Source: Sphingomonas cannabina
GTDB taxonomy: Bacteria; Pseudomonadota; Alphaproteobacteria; Sphingomonadales; Sphingomonadaceae
Length of the DNA stretch: 64,000 bases
Assembly: GCF_021391395.1 (NCBI RefSeq)
Contig: NZ_CP090059.1
Location: forward strand, 2,961,001 to 3,025,000
Reading direction: 5' to 3'
Shown in pieces: positions 41,421-49,869 of this stretch. Both the position numbers and the translations under genes were made by a program. Position 1 is the stretch's first letter. The number at the start of each line of letters is the position of its first letter. The notes under the pieces were generated by a model, which searched no databases, was not told the DNA's origin, and saw only the letters and a program-made list of their open reading frames with translations.

Positions 41421-42944
41421 ATGAATTCGACGCTTGCCGATACCGCGGCGATCTCCACCAGCCCCGAAACCCCGGCGATCCCCCCCGGCATCGGCCGGCT
41501 GCTGCTCTACGGGCTGCTCGGCTTCTCGGCCGGCTTGCCCTTCTACATGTTCTCGACGGTGCTGGTGCTCAGGCTCCAGGCGCATGGCGTGGCATTGGTG
41601 GTGCTGGGGTTCTTCGCCTGGGTACAGCTGCTGCCGACCTTCAAGTTCGTCTGGGCGCCGCTGCTCGACCGCTACGACATCCCCGGCTTCGGCCGCTTCT
41701 GGGGCAAGCGGCGCGGGTGGATCATGCTGGCGCAGCTCGGCATCTTCACCGCAATGGCGGCGATGGCGTTCACTGCCTCGGACGCGAGCCTGGGCGTGAC
41801 GGCGCTGTTCGCGGTGCTGCTCGCCTTCTGGACGACGACGCTGGAGGTCGCCGCCGACGCCTGGCGCATCGAGCTGGCGCCCACCCAGGAGCAGCAGGGG
41901 CCGATCGCCGCCGCCAACCTGTGGGGCTATCGCACCGCGATGGTGGCGGCGGGCAGCGGCGCGCTGCTGATCGCCGACCAGCCCGGCTGGGGCTGGACCG
42001 GCGCCTATCTGGCGATCGCGCTGGCGGCGTTCCTGCCCTTCCCCATCCTCGCGGCGATGCGGCCCGATCCCGGTCACGGCGGCGGGCGACTGGCAGCGCT
42101 GGCGACCGGCCTCGTCGCCAGCGGGGCGATCCTCGTCACCGCCATGTTGGTGACCGCCGTAGTCGGCTGGGTGCTGCTGACAGCCGCGGCGGCGGCGGGG
42201 ATCAGCGACAAGACCAACGTCACCCCCTACGTCCTCGTCGTCTGCATGGTCCCGTTCCTGATCATGGCCGCCGCCGTCCCCGCCATCCGCAAGGCGCCTC
42301 CCGAGGCGTGGTTCCGGCGCTCGGTCGCGGTCGGGCCCTATGTCGACTTCTTCCGGCGCTACGCCTTCGCCGCGCTGGTGCTGATGGCGTTCGTCTCGAT
42401 CTATCGCATGGGCGACGTGCTCGCGCTCAACCTCAGCAAGCCGATGATCAAGGATCTCGGCTATTCGCTGACCCAGATCGGCCGCGCCGACAGCCTGGTC
42501 GCACTGGTGGCGAGCATGGTCGGCGTCGGGCTCGGCGGCTGGATGGCGGCGCGCTGGCCGCAGGCGTGGAGCCTGGCGGTCGGGGCGATCTTCGCCGCAA
42601 TCGGCAATTTCGGTTTCGTCTGGCTGGCGCATCAGCCGACGAACGAATGGCTGCTCTACGTCGCCACCGCCGCCGACCAGTTCGGCAACGGCATGGCGGG
42701 CGCGGTGTTCGTCGTCTACCTCTCGCTGCTAGTGAACCCGCGCTATCCGGGGGCACAATATGCCTTCCTGTCGGGCTTCGCCTTCCTGTTGCCGCGCCTG
42801 CTCGCGGGTGCCGGAGGCGCGATGGTCGAGCGGATCGGCTACGACAATTTCTTCCTGCTCTCGGGGCTATTGAGCTTGGCCGCGATCGCCTTCCTGCCGG
42901 TGCTCGCGCGCATCCGGCCGCGCGCCGACGAGGAGCCCGCATGA
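41421..42944 (+). CDS. AmpG-like MFS permease (muropeptide/sugar)
   Basis: The 507-residue inner-membrane transporter has 12-14 predicted helices and the AmpG-type start LLLYGLLGFSAGLPFYMFSTVLVLRLQ, then FAWVQLLPTFKFVWAPLLDRYDIPGFGRFWGKRRGW and VAADAWRIELAPTQEQQGPIAAANLWGYR. AmpG proteins import anhydro-muropeptides in cell-wall recycling. ATG 41421 follows GAGGA and gives a normal N-terminus. A TTG at 41364 is possible but less likely. Its stop overlaps the start of a serine hydrolase gene (ATGA), suggesting that the two act on the same compound. Transport of another sugar-linked peptide cannot be ruled out. Confidence 0.87.
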   Translation: MNSTLADTAAISTSPETPAIPPGIGRLLLYGLLGFSAGLPFYMFSTVLVLRLQAHGVALVVLGFFAWVQLLPTFKFVWAPLLDRYDIPGFGRFWGKRRGWIMLAQLGIFTAMAAMAFTASDASLGVTALFAVLLAFWTTTLEVAADAWRIELAPTQEQQGPIAAANLWGYRTAMVAAGSGALLIADQPGWGWTGAYLAIALAAFLPFPILAAMRPDPGHGGGRLAALATGLVASGAILVTAMLVTAVVGWVLLTAAAAAGISDKTNVTPYVLVVCMVPFLIMAAAVPAIRKAPPEAWFRRSVAVGPYVDFFRRYAFAALVLMAFVSIYRMGDVLALNLSKPMIKDLGYSLTQIGRADSLVALVASMVGVGLGGWMAARWPQAWSLAVGAIFAAIGNFGFVWLAHQPTNEWLLYVATAADQFGNGMAGAVFVVYLSLLVNPRYPGAQYAFLSGFAFLLPRLLAGAGGAMVERIGYDNFFLLSGLLSLAAIAFLPVLARIRPRADEEPA

Positions 42945-43945
42945 TCGAGCAAGCCTTCGCCCCCGCCGCCCGCTACCTGGCCGAGGGCCGCATCCCGGGC
43001 GCGACGCTGGGCGTCGTCGCGGCCGACGGGCGGCGCTGGGTGACCTACGCCGGCAAGGCCGCGCTCGTGCCCGAGCCCGAGGACCTGACCGAGGACCATT
43101 GGTTCGACCTCGCCTCGGTCTCCAAGGTGATCGCGACCACGACGATGATCCTCAGCCTCGCCGACGAAGGACGGATCGACCTCGACCGCCCGCTCACCGA
43201 CGCGATCCCAGACCTCCGCCAGTACGACGTCGCCAATGCCGCCGAGCGCAGGCTCACCTTCCGCGACTGCCTGGCGCATCGCACCTTTTTCCCCGCGGTC
43301 GAGCCGATCTACACCTATGGTGACGATCCAAAGCGGCTGCGCGCCTTCGTGCTGCAGCGCGAGTGGCGCCATGGGGCTCCGGTCTATTCCGACATCAACT
43401 TCATCCTGCTCGGCATCGCGATCGAGCGCGTCACCGGCGCACCGCTCTCCGCCTGGCCGCTTGGCCCCGGACTCAGCTACGGCCCCCCGCCCGGCCCCGC
43501 CGTCGCGACCGAGCGCTGCGCATGGCGCGAGCGCGTACTGAAGGGCGAGGTGCATGACGAGAATTGCGCGGCGATGGGCGGCGAGACCGGCCACGCCGGG
43601 CTGTTCGGCACCGTCGCCGGCGTGCTCGACTTCGCGCAGGGCCTGCTCGGCGGCAGCGGCGCGAGCCCCACGATGCTGGCGGCGATCCGCACGCCCCAGT
43701 ACGAGCACCGCACGTGCGGCTGGGAACGCAAGTTCGCCGGCTGGTCGGGCGGCCAGGCCTGCTCCGACGAGACGATCGGCCATACCGGCTTCACCGGCAC
43801 CGGTCTGTGGGTGGATTTCGCACGCGGCATCGCCTGGACACTGCTCACCAACCGCGTCCATCCGACGCGGCATTTCGACAGCGGTATCTTCCAGCTGCGC
43901 CCGGCGACGGGGGATGCAGTGATCGCCGCGTTCGACCGGTTGTAA
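42941..43945 (+). CDS. Serine hydrolase, beta-lactamase/EstB-like, cytoplasmic
   Basis: The 334-residue PF00144 protein has no signal peptide. The nucleophile motif is SVSK in FDLASVSKVIATTTMILSLADEG, the tyrosine motif is YSD in APVYSDINFILLGIAIERV, and the third element is HTG in TIGHTGFTGTGLWVDF. The absence of a signal, with start codon overlapping an AmpG-like permease and a strong GAGGAG upstream, suggests that it cleaves a compound delivered to the cytoplasm by that permease, for example an amide or ester in an anhydro-muropeptide. That is an inference. Simple esterase activity is equally compatible. Confidence 0.87.
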   Translation: MIEQAFAPAARYLAEGRIPGATLGVVAADGRRWVTYAGKAALVPEPEDLTEDHWFDLASVSKVIATTTMILSLADEGRIDLDRPLTDAIPDLRQYDVANAAERRLTFRDCLAHRTFFPAVEPIYTYGDDPKRLRAFVLQREWRHGAPVYSDINFILLGIAIERVTGAPLSAWPLGPGLSYGPPPGPAVATERCAWRERVLKGEVHDENCAAMGGETGHAGLFGTVAGVLDFAQGLLGGSGASPTMLAAIRTPQYEHRTCGWERKFAGWSGGQACSDETIGHTGFTGTGLWVDFARGIAWTLLTNRVHPTRHFDSGIFQLRPATGDAVIAAFDRL

Positions 43946-43946
43946 G

Positions 43947-43970
43947 CGGGGCGGCCCGCGAGCCGCCCCG
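43947..43970. terminator. GC hairpin between convergent genes
   Basis: A perfect 9-bp stem CGGGGCGGC / GCCGCCCCG with loop CCGCGA lies two bases after the serine hydrolase stop and 11 bases before the end of the convergent gene. There is no strong T-run, so termination efficiency is uncertain. Confidence 0.5.
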
Positions 43971-43980
43971 GAAAAGCGCC

Positions 43981-44541
43981 TCAGATCGTGTTGGAGGCGG
44001 GTTTTGGCGTTTCGGCCGGCGCCACCGCTTGCCTCGGCGCCGGAACCCCGCCGCCGCAATCGCCTGAGCTGTGCGAGACGACCTTCGGCGCCTGGTTCGG
44101 CCCATAGGAGGTCATCTCGAAGCTGCGGCTGCAGGTGCCGGAGCCGGTGCTCGTCGACACGAACGAGTAGCTGTAGCTTCCCGCGGGAAGCTTGCCCGCC
44201 GCCATCCTCGTCATCGGGGCGGCGTCCTCCGGCGCGCTGGCGGACAGCTCCGCCGCCTGGCGCAGCATCACGTCCACCTGCCGGTCCATCGCCGCCGCGA
44301 TCCGATCGAACGCCGAGAAGGAGCCAAAGGGATCGCCGCCGAACCAGGCGACCGGCGCCGGCAGCGCGTGCACCGGCAGGACGACGACTTGAGGCGCGAC
44401 ATCGCCGCTGTAGCGGATCTGCTGTTGCGAGCCGTCGGGCAGGGTCAGATTGATCACATGCTCCCGCTCGGCCGCGATGGCGGCGCCCGCAAAGGCGAGC
44501 GTCCCAAGACCTGCGAGCAGGGCTTTCGAGATCAAGCGCAT
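43981..44541 (-). CDS. Secreted protein of unknown function
   Basis: The 186-residue protein has a clear signal peptide (KALLAGLGTLAFAGAAIAAE). The mature part contains INLTLPDGSQQQIRYSGDVAP, a Phe/Gly-rich FGGDPFGSFSAFDRIAAAMDRQVDVMLRQAAEL, and a C-terminal half with paired cysteines (GTCSRSFEMTSYG, SSGDCGGG) that could form a disulfide. No enzyme motif is visible. ATG 44539-44541 follows GGAGGAAA. The frame is open further upstream but without coding character. It lies downstream of the GH43 gene on the same strand, 121 bp away, so shared transcription is possible but not shown. Confidence 0.78.
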   Translation of the reverse strand: MRLISKALLAGLGTLAFAGAAIAAEREHVINLTLPDGSQQQIRYSGDVAPQVVVLPVHALPAPVAWFGGDPFGSFSAFDRIAAAMDRQVDVMLRQAAELSASAPEDAAPMTRMAAGKLPAGSYSYSFVSTSTGSGTCSRSFEMTSYGPNQAPKVVSHSSGDCGGGVPAPRQAVAPAETPKPASNTI

Positions 44542-44662
44542 GAGGTTTCCTCCGCTCATAAGTGGAACAGGGAGCACGGATTCTCTTCGGCCAGCCTGAA
44601 CGGCCGATGACCGAATCGCCCGGCCAGGCGTCTGTGAGACCTCGAATGCGACGAGCGGTGCG

Positions 44663-46333
44663 CTATCGCGCGTAGGCATAGGGACCGATGACGGTGCCGA
44701 CGAACCCGCCCGCCCGGTGCGTGCTGAGGAAGGTCGCGTCGAGACCAGCCTTGAGCGTCCGTCGCTCGCCTCCGATCGTATAGTCGAATGCGAGCGTCCC
44801 GCCGTTGGCATGGATCGTCAGCGTGATCGGCCGATCGACCGCCACGTGCGCCGAGGCGACGAGCGTATCCGTCTTGGCCTTATCGCGCATATAGAGCGCG
44901 ATCGCCGGCGCGCCGTCGAGGCGGGTGATGCCGAAGAACAGCCACGACTCGTCATTCTGCACTGCCGCCAACCCGGCGCGGTCGCCATCCTTGGCAGGCC
45001 GATAGCGCAAAATGGTCGAGACGGTGGCGATATGGTGTTGCTGCCGTCGTCCGATGAAGGCCGGCACGCCTTGCCGGTCGCCGAGCGCCGCGCCGCTGGC
45101 GAGCAGCAACGCGCCATCGTGGAGCCGGTAGAAGGGCTGTTTGGGCGTGCGGATGCTGACCCATTGCAGCGCCAGCCGCTTGCCGTCGAACTCGTCGACA
45201 TAACCGAAGTCGCCGGCGGTCGGCAGCGGCGCGCGCGGCTGCGCCGGCAGCTTGGGCCGGGGCGCGGCAAAGGGAACCGGCCGGCCGTGCGGCAGGATGA
45301 CCGGCCAGTCGTCCCGCCAGCTGACCGGCAACAGGAAGGTCTCGCGGCCGATATTGTACTCGTCCGGCCCATAGGGTCGCGTGCCGAGGAAGGTCGCCCA
45401 CCACTCGCCGGCCTGAGTCTCGACGAACTTGGCGTGACCCGTGGAGGTGACCGGATCGGGCCGCGCCGGATCGAGGTCGCGCTGGGTGAGGATCGGATTG
45501 CCCGGAAAGGGCATGAACGGTCCGCGCACGCTTTCCGACCGGAACACCACCTCCGAATGCTTGTCTTCGGTGCCGCCCTCGGCCGCGATCAGATAATAAT
45601 AGCGGCCGCGTTTGAAGAGGTGCGGCCCCTCGATCCAGATCGGCTGTTTGCTGATGTCGACGCCGCCGTTGACGATCTGCGTCCGCTCGCCGGCCATCCT
45701 GAGATTGCGCCAGTCGAACTCCTGCACCCAGATCGCGCGGTGTCCCTCATAGCGCGGCGGCTCGGCCGGCATGTCGTTGTTGACGATATAGGCCTTGTCT
45801 CCCTCCCAGAAGATCGACGGATCGATCCCCCCGAACGGCAGCCACGCCGGATCCGACCAAGGTCCGGCCGGATTCCGGGCGGTGATGACGAAATTGCCTT
45901 TGCAGCCGACGCAGGTGTTGACGATGTAGAACAGGCCGTCGTGGTAGGAGATGTCCGGCGCGAACACCCCCTCCGACACCGCGCGTCCCGCAAGGTCGAG
46001 CTGGCCCGGCCGGTCGATCGCATTGGCGATCTGGGTCCAGTTCACCAGGTCCTTCGAATGGAACACCGGCAAGCCCGGGAAGTGGGCGAAGGACGAATTG
46101 ACGAGGTAATAGTCGTCGCCGACCCGCGTCACCGACGGATCGGGATAATAGCCGGAGAGGATCGGGTTGCGATATTCGCCGGCCCTAAGCTGCACGCGCT
46201 CCTGCGAGCGGCCCTCGTAGCTGAAGCGCTCGAACCGGGCGGTCTGGGCTTCCGCTGTAGCGGGAGCGAGCATTGCCATCAGCACCGCGGCTCCGCCCGC
46301 CGTCCATTTGCGCCACGTTGCGAACGGCCGCAT
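44663..46333 (-). CDS. GH43 beta-xylosidase/arabinofuranosidase-type enzyme, secreted
   Basis: The 556-residue protein has a signal peptide ending in ATAEAQ. A five-bladed GH43 propeller shows the three catalytic residues in their usual settings: Asp in LSGYYPDPSVTRVGD, Asp in PFGGIDPSIFWEGD and Glu in WIEGPHLFKRG. From about residue 350 a beta-sandwich domain follows (FGYVDEFDGKRLALQWVSIRTP), as in the subfamilies with a C-terminal xylosidase domain. ATG 46331-46333 follows GGGAGA. It is probably active on terminal xylose or arabinose of plant hemicellulose. It is not in an obvious operon with other glycosidases. Confidence 0.93.
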   Translation of the reverse strand: MRPFATWRKWTAGGAAVLMAMLAPATAEAQTARFERFSYEGRSQERVQLRAGEYRNPILSGYYPDPSVTRVGDDYYLVNSSFAHFPGLPVFHSKDLVNWTQIANAIDRPGQLDLAGRAVSEGVFAPDISYHDGLFYIVNTCVGCKGNFVITARNPAGPWSDPAWLPFGGIDPSIFWEGDKAYIVNNDMPAEPPRYEGHRAIWVQEFDWRNLRMAGERTQIVNGGVDISKQPIWIEGPHLFKRGRYYYLIAAEGGTEDKHSEVVFRSESVRGPFMPFPGNPILTQRDLDPARPDPVTSTGHAKFVETQAGEWWATFLGTRPYGPDEYNIGRETFLLPVSWRDDWPVILPHGRPVPFAAPRPKLPAQPRAPLPTAGDFGYVDEFDGKRLALQWVSIRTPKQPFYRLHDGALLLASGAALGDRQGVPAFIGRRQQHHIATVSTILRYRPAKDGDRAGLAAVQNDESWLFFGITRLDGAPAIALYMRDKAKTDTLVASAHVAVDRPITLTIHANGGTLAFDYTIGGERRTLKAGLDATFLSTHRAGGFVGTVIGPYAYAR

Positions 46334-46384
46334 TCCATTCTCCCACCTGTCATGACTACGGAGAGCCGACCGGCGGGTGCCTTG

Positions 46385-46789
46385 TCAATCGCCCGCCATC
46401 CGCAGCCGCCAGTTCATCGTATGGCCGGCGACGAGCAGCAGGCTTCCCGCCACGGTGAACCAGGTCTCGGCCCCTTCGGCCCGTTCGGGTAGCAGCGCGA
46501 CGACGAGGCAGCCGACTCCCGCCAGCCCCAACAGCGCCGGCCGCAGCGCGCGGTGGCGCCGGTACCCCAGCCAGAAGGCCGCGACCGCAGAGGGAACGAC
46601 CAGCGCGAGCGCGACATAGTGGAACACCTCCGACCGCGCGAACAGCCCGATGACCCCAGGGAGCAGGAGCAGCAGCAGCGGCAATGCAAGACAATGGACG
46701 AGGCAGAGCAGCGAGGCGGAGACCGCCGCTCCCTCGATGACGTTGGTGCGTCGTTCGGACGCGCTGCGCTCGATTTCCTCTGCGAACAT
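46385..46789 (-). CDS. MerC-domain membrane protein
   Basis: The 134-residue inner-membrane protein has four predicted helices and the MerC-type first segment GAAVSASLLCLVHCLALPLLLLLLPGVIGLF, where the Cys pair LLCLVHC can bind a metal. The start ATG 46787-46789 lies 22 bp from a Zur-like palindrome at 46812-46831. It is divergent from a TonB receptor with a histidine-rich external loop. MerC was described for mercury, but MerC-domain proteins in Zur regulons are thought to help zinc transport across the inner membrane. That role is favoured by the context here. Confidence 0.85.
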   Translation of the reverse strand: MFAEEIERSASERRTNVIEGAAVSASLLCLVHCLALPLLLLLLPGVIGLFARSEVFHYVALALVVPSAVAAFWLGYRRHRALRPALLGLAGVGCLVVALLPERAEGAETWFTVAGSLLLVAGHTMNWRLRMAGD

Positions 46790-46811
46790 GGATCGATCCA
46801 AATTCCTCTTG

Positions 46812-46831
46812 TGTAATGTTATATCATTCCA
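46812..46831. promoter_or_regulatory. Candidate Zur box
   Basis: The 20-bp imperfect palindrome TGTAATGTTATATCATTCCA lies between divergent merC-like and TonB receptor genes, with 8 of 10 positions symmetric. It resembles the ATGTTATA-centred Zur sites of proteobacteria. It is placed to control both promoters. Confidence 0.7.
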
Positions 46832-46877
46832 TATCCGGGCAACCCTCTCGACCTCAAGAGCAAAAAAGGGATTTGCT

Positions 46878-48932
46878 GTGAAAATTCGAGTCATGCTCCG
46901 CTCCGCCGCATCGCTTGCGGCGATGCTGCCCTGCGCCGCGCAGGCGTCCAATCAGGCCGGCAGCACCGCGCCGCCCGATATCGTCGTCACCGCCTCCGCG
47001 CTCGACCAGAAGGCGGACGAGACCGCGACGCCGGTCATCACTCTGTCGGGCGACGCGCTGGTGCATCGCCGCCAGGCGACGCTGGGCGACACGCTCGCCG
47101 GCCAGCCGGGCATCAGCTTCGATAATTTCGGCGGCGGCGCGAGCCGGCCGGTGATCCGCGGCCAGACCGCGCCGCGGGTCCAGGCGCTGTCGGACGGCGC
47201 CAACGTCCAGGACGCCTCGGCGATCTCGCCCGACCATGCCGTCACCACCGAGCCGCTGCTGCTCACCGGCGTCGAGGTGCTGCGCGGTCCCGCCGCCCTG
47301 CTCTATGGCGGCGGCGCGATCGGCGGCGCGATCAACCTGCTCGACGAGAAGGTGCCGACCAGGCTTCCCGACGGCGGCATCTCCGGCGTGGCGGAAGGCC
47401 GCATCGGCACCGCCGACGACGAACGCTCGCTGGTGGGCGGGCTCACCGCCGGGATCGGCCCCTTCGCCTTCCATGCCGAGGGCGTCCACCGCAGTTCCGA
47501 CGACTATCGCGTGCCGAAGGCGTTCGGCGCCTCGCGCGTCGCCGGATCCTACAACGACACCTCGACGTTCAGCGTCGGCGGGTCGTGGATCGGCCCCGAC
47601 GGCTATCTGGGCGTGGCCTATACCCGCCAGCGCAGCGAATACGGCCTGCCCGGCCACTCCCACGACTATGAGGACTGCCACCCGCATGGCACGCACCTCC
47701 ATTGCGGCGGGCACGGCCATGACGACGACGATCATGACCATGATCACGGCGACGATCACGACCATGATCACGAGGGCGTGCCGTTCGTGAAGCTCCGCAG
47801 CGAGCGGTTCGACATCCGCAGCGACTATCGCGATCCGCTGCCGGGCTTCGAAAAGGTCCGCTTCCGCATGTCGTTCACCGACTATGCGCACGACGAGATC
47901 GAGGGTGACGAGGTCGCCACAACCTTCAGGAACAAGGCCCGCGACATCCGCCTCGAGCTGACGCACAAGCCCATTGCGGGCCTGCGCGGCGTGTTCGGCG
48001 TCCAGCATTCGGAAAGCGACTTCAGCGCGCTCGGCGAGGAAGCCTTTCTCCCCGAAAGCGAGACGCGCAGCACCGCCCTGTTCCTGATGGAGACATTGCA
48101 GGCAGGCCCCGTCCGCTTCGAGCTCGCCGGACGTCAGGAATGGCAGACGATCGAGACCTCGCTCAACCGCCGGGTCAGCCACAAGCCGCTCTCGATCTCC
48201 GGCGCGGCGGTCTGGGACATCGGCGGCACCTATTCGCTGGCGCTGTCGCTCGCCCGCTCGCAGCGCGCACCCAACGTCCAGGAGCTCTACGCGCGCGGCA
48301 TCCACCTCGCGACCAATACCTATGAGCTCGGCACCGACACGCTCGGCAAGGAAACGGCCAGGTCGATCGACCTCACCTTCCGCAAGACGTCGGGCGCGAC
48401 GACCTTCACCCTCGGCGGCTATCACCAGGATTTCGACAACTACATCTTCGCCGAGACGCTCGACCGGTTCGAGGACTTCCGGCTGATCCGCTACACCGGC
48501 GCGGACGCGACCTTCACCGGCGTCGACGGCGAGATCCGGCACCAGTTCACGCCGGACTTCGGTGCCTCGCTCTTCGGCGACTATGTACGGGCGAAGCTCA
48601 GGCACGGCCTCGGCAACCTACCGCGCATCCCGGCGGGGCGCCTCGGCGGCCGCGCCGACGGCAAATGGGGCGCGCTGTCGGCGGATGTCGAATACTACCA
48701 TGTCTTCGAGCAGGGCCGCATCGCATCGTTCGAGACGCGGACCCCGGGCTACGACATGGTCAACGCGACGCTGTCCTATCGACTGGACCTGGCTCCCGGA
48801 AAGACCGCCGAGCTGTTCGTCCGCGGAACCAACCTCGCCAACGAGCTGGCGTTCAACCACGCCTCGTTCATCAAGGAAGCCTCGCCCTTGCGCGGTCGCA
48901 ACTTCGTGTTCGGCCTGCGGACAGCGTTTTGA
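46878..48932 (+). CDS. TonB-dependent receptor with His-rich loop (ZnuD-like, zinc)
   Basis: The 684-residue receptor has a signal peptide (LRSAASLAAMLPCAAQA), a TonB box DIVVTASAL, and a plug with VIRGQTAPRVQALSDGANVQDAS and VEVLRGPAALLYGGGAIGGAINLLDEKVP. The most striking feature is an extracellular loop near residues 258-300 packed with His and Asp (DCHPHGTHLHCGGHGHDDDD, then further HDHDH repeats), as in zinc receptors of the ZnuD type. The barrel ends in FVFGLRTAF. I chose GTG 46878-46880, which leads straight into the signal peptide after an AGGG. The Zur-like palindrome 46 bp upstream supports a zinc role. Nickel, cobalt or copper remain possible. Confidence 0.92.
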   Translation: MKIRVMLRSAASLAAMLPCAAQASNQAGSTAPPDIVVTASALDQKADETATPVITLSGDALVHRRQATLGDTLAGQPGISFDNFGGGASRPVIRGQTAPRVQALSDGANVQDASAISPDHAVTTEPLLLTGVEVLRGPAALLYGGGAIGGAINLLDEKVPTRLPDGGISGVAEGRIGTADDERSLVGGLTAGIGPFAFHAEGVHRSSDDYRVPKAFGASRVAGSYNDTSTFSVGGSWIGPDGYLGVAYTRQRSEYGLPGHSHDYEDCHPHGTHLHCGGHGHDDDDHDHDHGDDHDHDHEGVPFVKLRSERFDIRSDYRDPLPGFEKVRFRMSFTDYAHDEIEGDEVATTFRNKARDIRLELTHKPIAGLRGVFGVQHSESDFSALGEEAFLPESETRSTALFLMETLQAGPVRFELAGRQEWQTIETSLNRRVSHKPLSISGAAVWDIGGTYSLALSLARSQRAPNVQELYARGIHLATNTYELGTDTLGKETARSIDLTFRKTSGATTFTLGGYHQDFDNYIFAETLDRFEDFRLIRYTGADATFTGVDGEIRHQFTPDFGASLFGDYVRAKLRHGLGNLPRIPAGRLGGRADGKWGALSADVEYYHVFEQGRIASFETRTPGYDMVNATLSYRLDLAPGKTAELFVRGTNLANELAFNHASFIKEASPLRGRNFVFGLRTAF

Positions 48933-48959
48933 TCCTTGCGTCGAGGTCAGCGGCCTGGT

Positions 48960-48981
48960 CCCCTCCCCCTTCGGGGAGGGG
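48960..48981. terminator. Perfect GC hairpin after the zinc receptor gene
   Basis: A 9-bp stem CCCCTCCCC / GGGGAGGGG with a CTTC loop lies 27 bp after the receptor stop. No T-run follows. It also matches one half of the CCCCTCCCC repeat family seen at 29829, so it may be a repeat remnant. Confidence 0.5.
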
Positions 48982-49048
48982 CGAAACGGTCTCGAGCGGG
49001 AAATTCCACGCCATTGCGCAAATTCGCGACATTTCTATTATTCCGGCG

Positions 49049-49858
49049 ATGAATGAATCGATTCCGTCGGTTTCCACCTTCACCGACCCGTCGGTCGTCG
49101 CCCCGGTCGATCCGGACCACAATCCCACCCAGGCCGTCTACTATTGGCTGCTGCGCGATATCATCCGCGGGGTGTTCGAACCGCTGGAGCGGCTCAAGGT
49201 CGAGCAGATCGTCGCCTTCTACAAGATCGGCCACAGCCCCGTGCGGGAGGCGATCCTGCTGCTGTCGGCCACCGGCCTGGTAGTGCACGAGCATCAGAAG
49301 GGCCATCGCGTCGCCCCGGTCTCGCTTGCCGAATATCGCGATCTGATCAGCGTCTACCGGCGCATCTATCGCCTGACGCTGGAGATGGCGCTCGAAAACG
49401 GCGACGACGCGTGGGAAGAGGCGGTCGTCGTCCAGCTCCACCGCTCGCTCAAGGTACCGAAGCTGTTCGACAGCCCGGAGCATCGGGAAATGTGGCAGCG
49501 CGCGTACGGCAACCTCCACCACACGTTGCTGTCGGGATGCGGTTCGCCGCTGATGGTCCGGCTCTGGACCGACCTCGGTTTCCGCCTCGAGCGTTACACT
49601 CATCTTTTCGCCGATCGCGACGTCGACCTGAAACTCGACCACCACAGCATGCATCGCGAGATCGTCGACGCGCTCGTGCAGCGGGACGCGGCGCGGCTCG
49701 AACAGCTCGTCAGCGAGCTCTTCGCCATGGGGGAAGGCTTCCATAAGTCGATCGCCGCCGCGCTCGCCGCCAAGGAGAGCAGGCCGGCGGCAGCATCGCC
49801 AGCGGAGGGGGAGGCGCCGCGCAAGCGCGGCCGTCCCCGCAAGATCGCGGCTCAATAG
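49049..49858 (+). CDS. GntR-family regulator (FCD type) with AT-hook-like tail
   Basis: The 269-residue regulator has a winged-helix DNA-binding domain (AVYYWLLRDIIRGVFEPLERL, HSPVREAILLLSATGLVVHEHQKGHRVAPVS) and an all-helical effector domain of the FadR/FCD type (YRRIYRLTLEMAL, the histidines in HHTLLSGCGSPLM and DHHSMHREIVDALVQRD, which may bind a metal or acid). The final residues APRKRGRPRKIAAQ contain the RGRP core of an AT-hook, unusual for this family. ATG 49049 is chosen, since the much longer open frame upstream runs through the receptor gene. It converges on a TonB receptor and ends four bases from its stop. Target genes are unknown. Confidence 0.9.
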   Translation: MNESIPSVSTFTDPSVVAPVDPDHNPTQAVYYWLLRDIIRGVFEPLERLKVEQIVAFYKIGHSPVREAILLLSATGLVVHEHQKGHRVAPVSLAEYRDLISVYRRIYRLTLEMALENGDDAWEEAVVVQLHRSLKVPKLFDSPEHREMWQRAYGNLHHTLLSGCGSPLMVRLWTDLGFRLERYTHLFADRDVDLKLDHHSMHREIVDALVQRDAARLEQLVSELFAMGEGFHKSIAAALAAKESRPAAASPAEGEAPRKRGRPRKIAAQ

Positions 49859-49869
49859 CGGCTCAATAG
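49848..49869. repeat. 11-bp tandem duplication spanning two convergent stop codons
   Basis: CGGCTCAATAG occurs twice in tandem (49848-49858 and 49859-49869). The first copy carries the TAG of the GntR gene. The second carries, on the other strand, the TGA of the TonB receptor. Confidence 0.85.

Noticed and set aside
46854..48605. A long minus-strand frame opposite the zinc receptor
   Set aside because: It is the antisense of the receptor. Its runs of Val/Ile/Met mirror the His/Asp codons of the loop.
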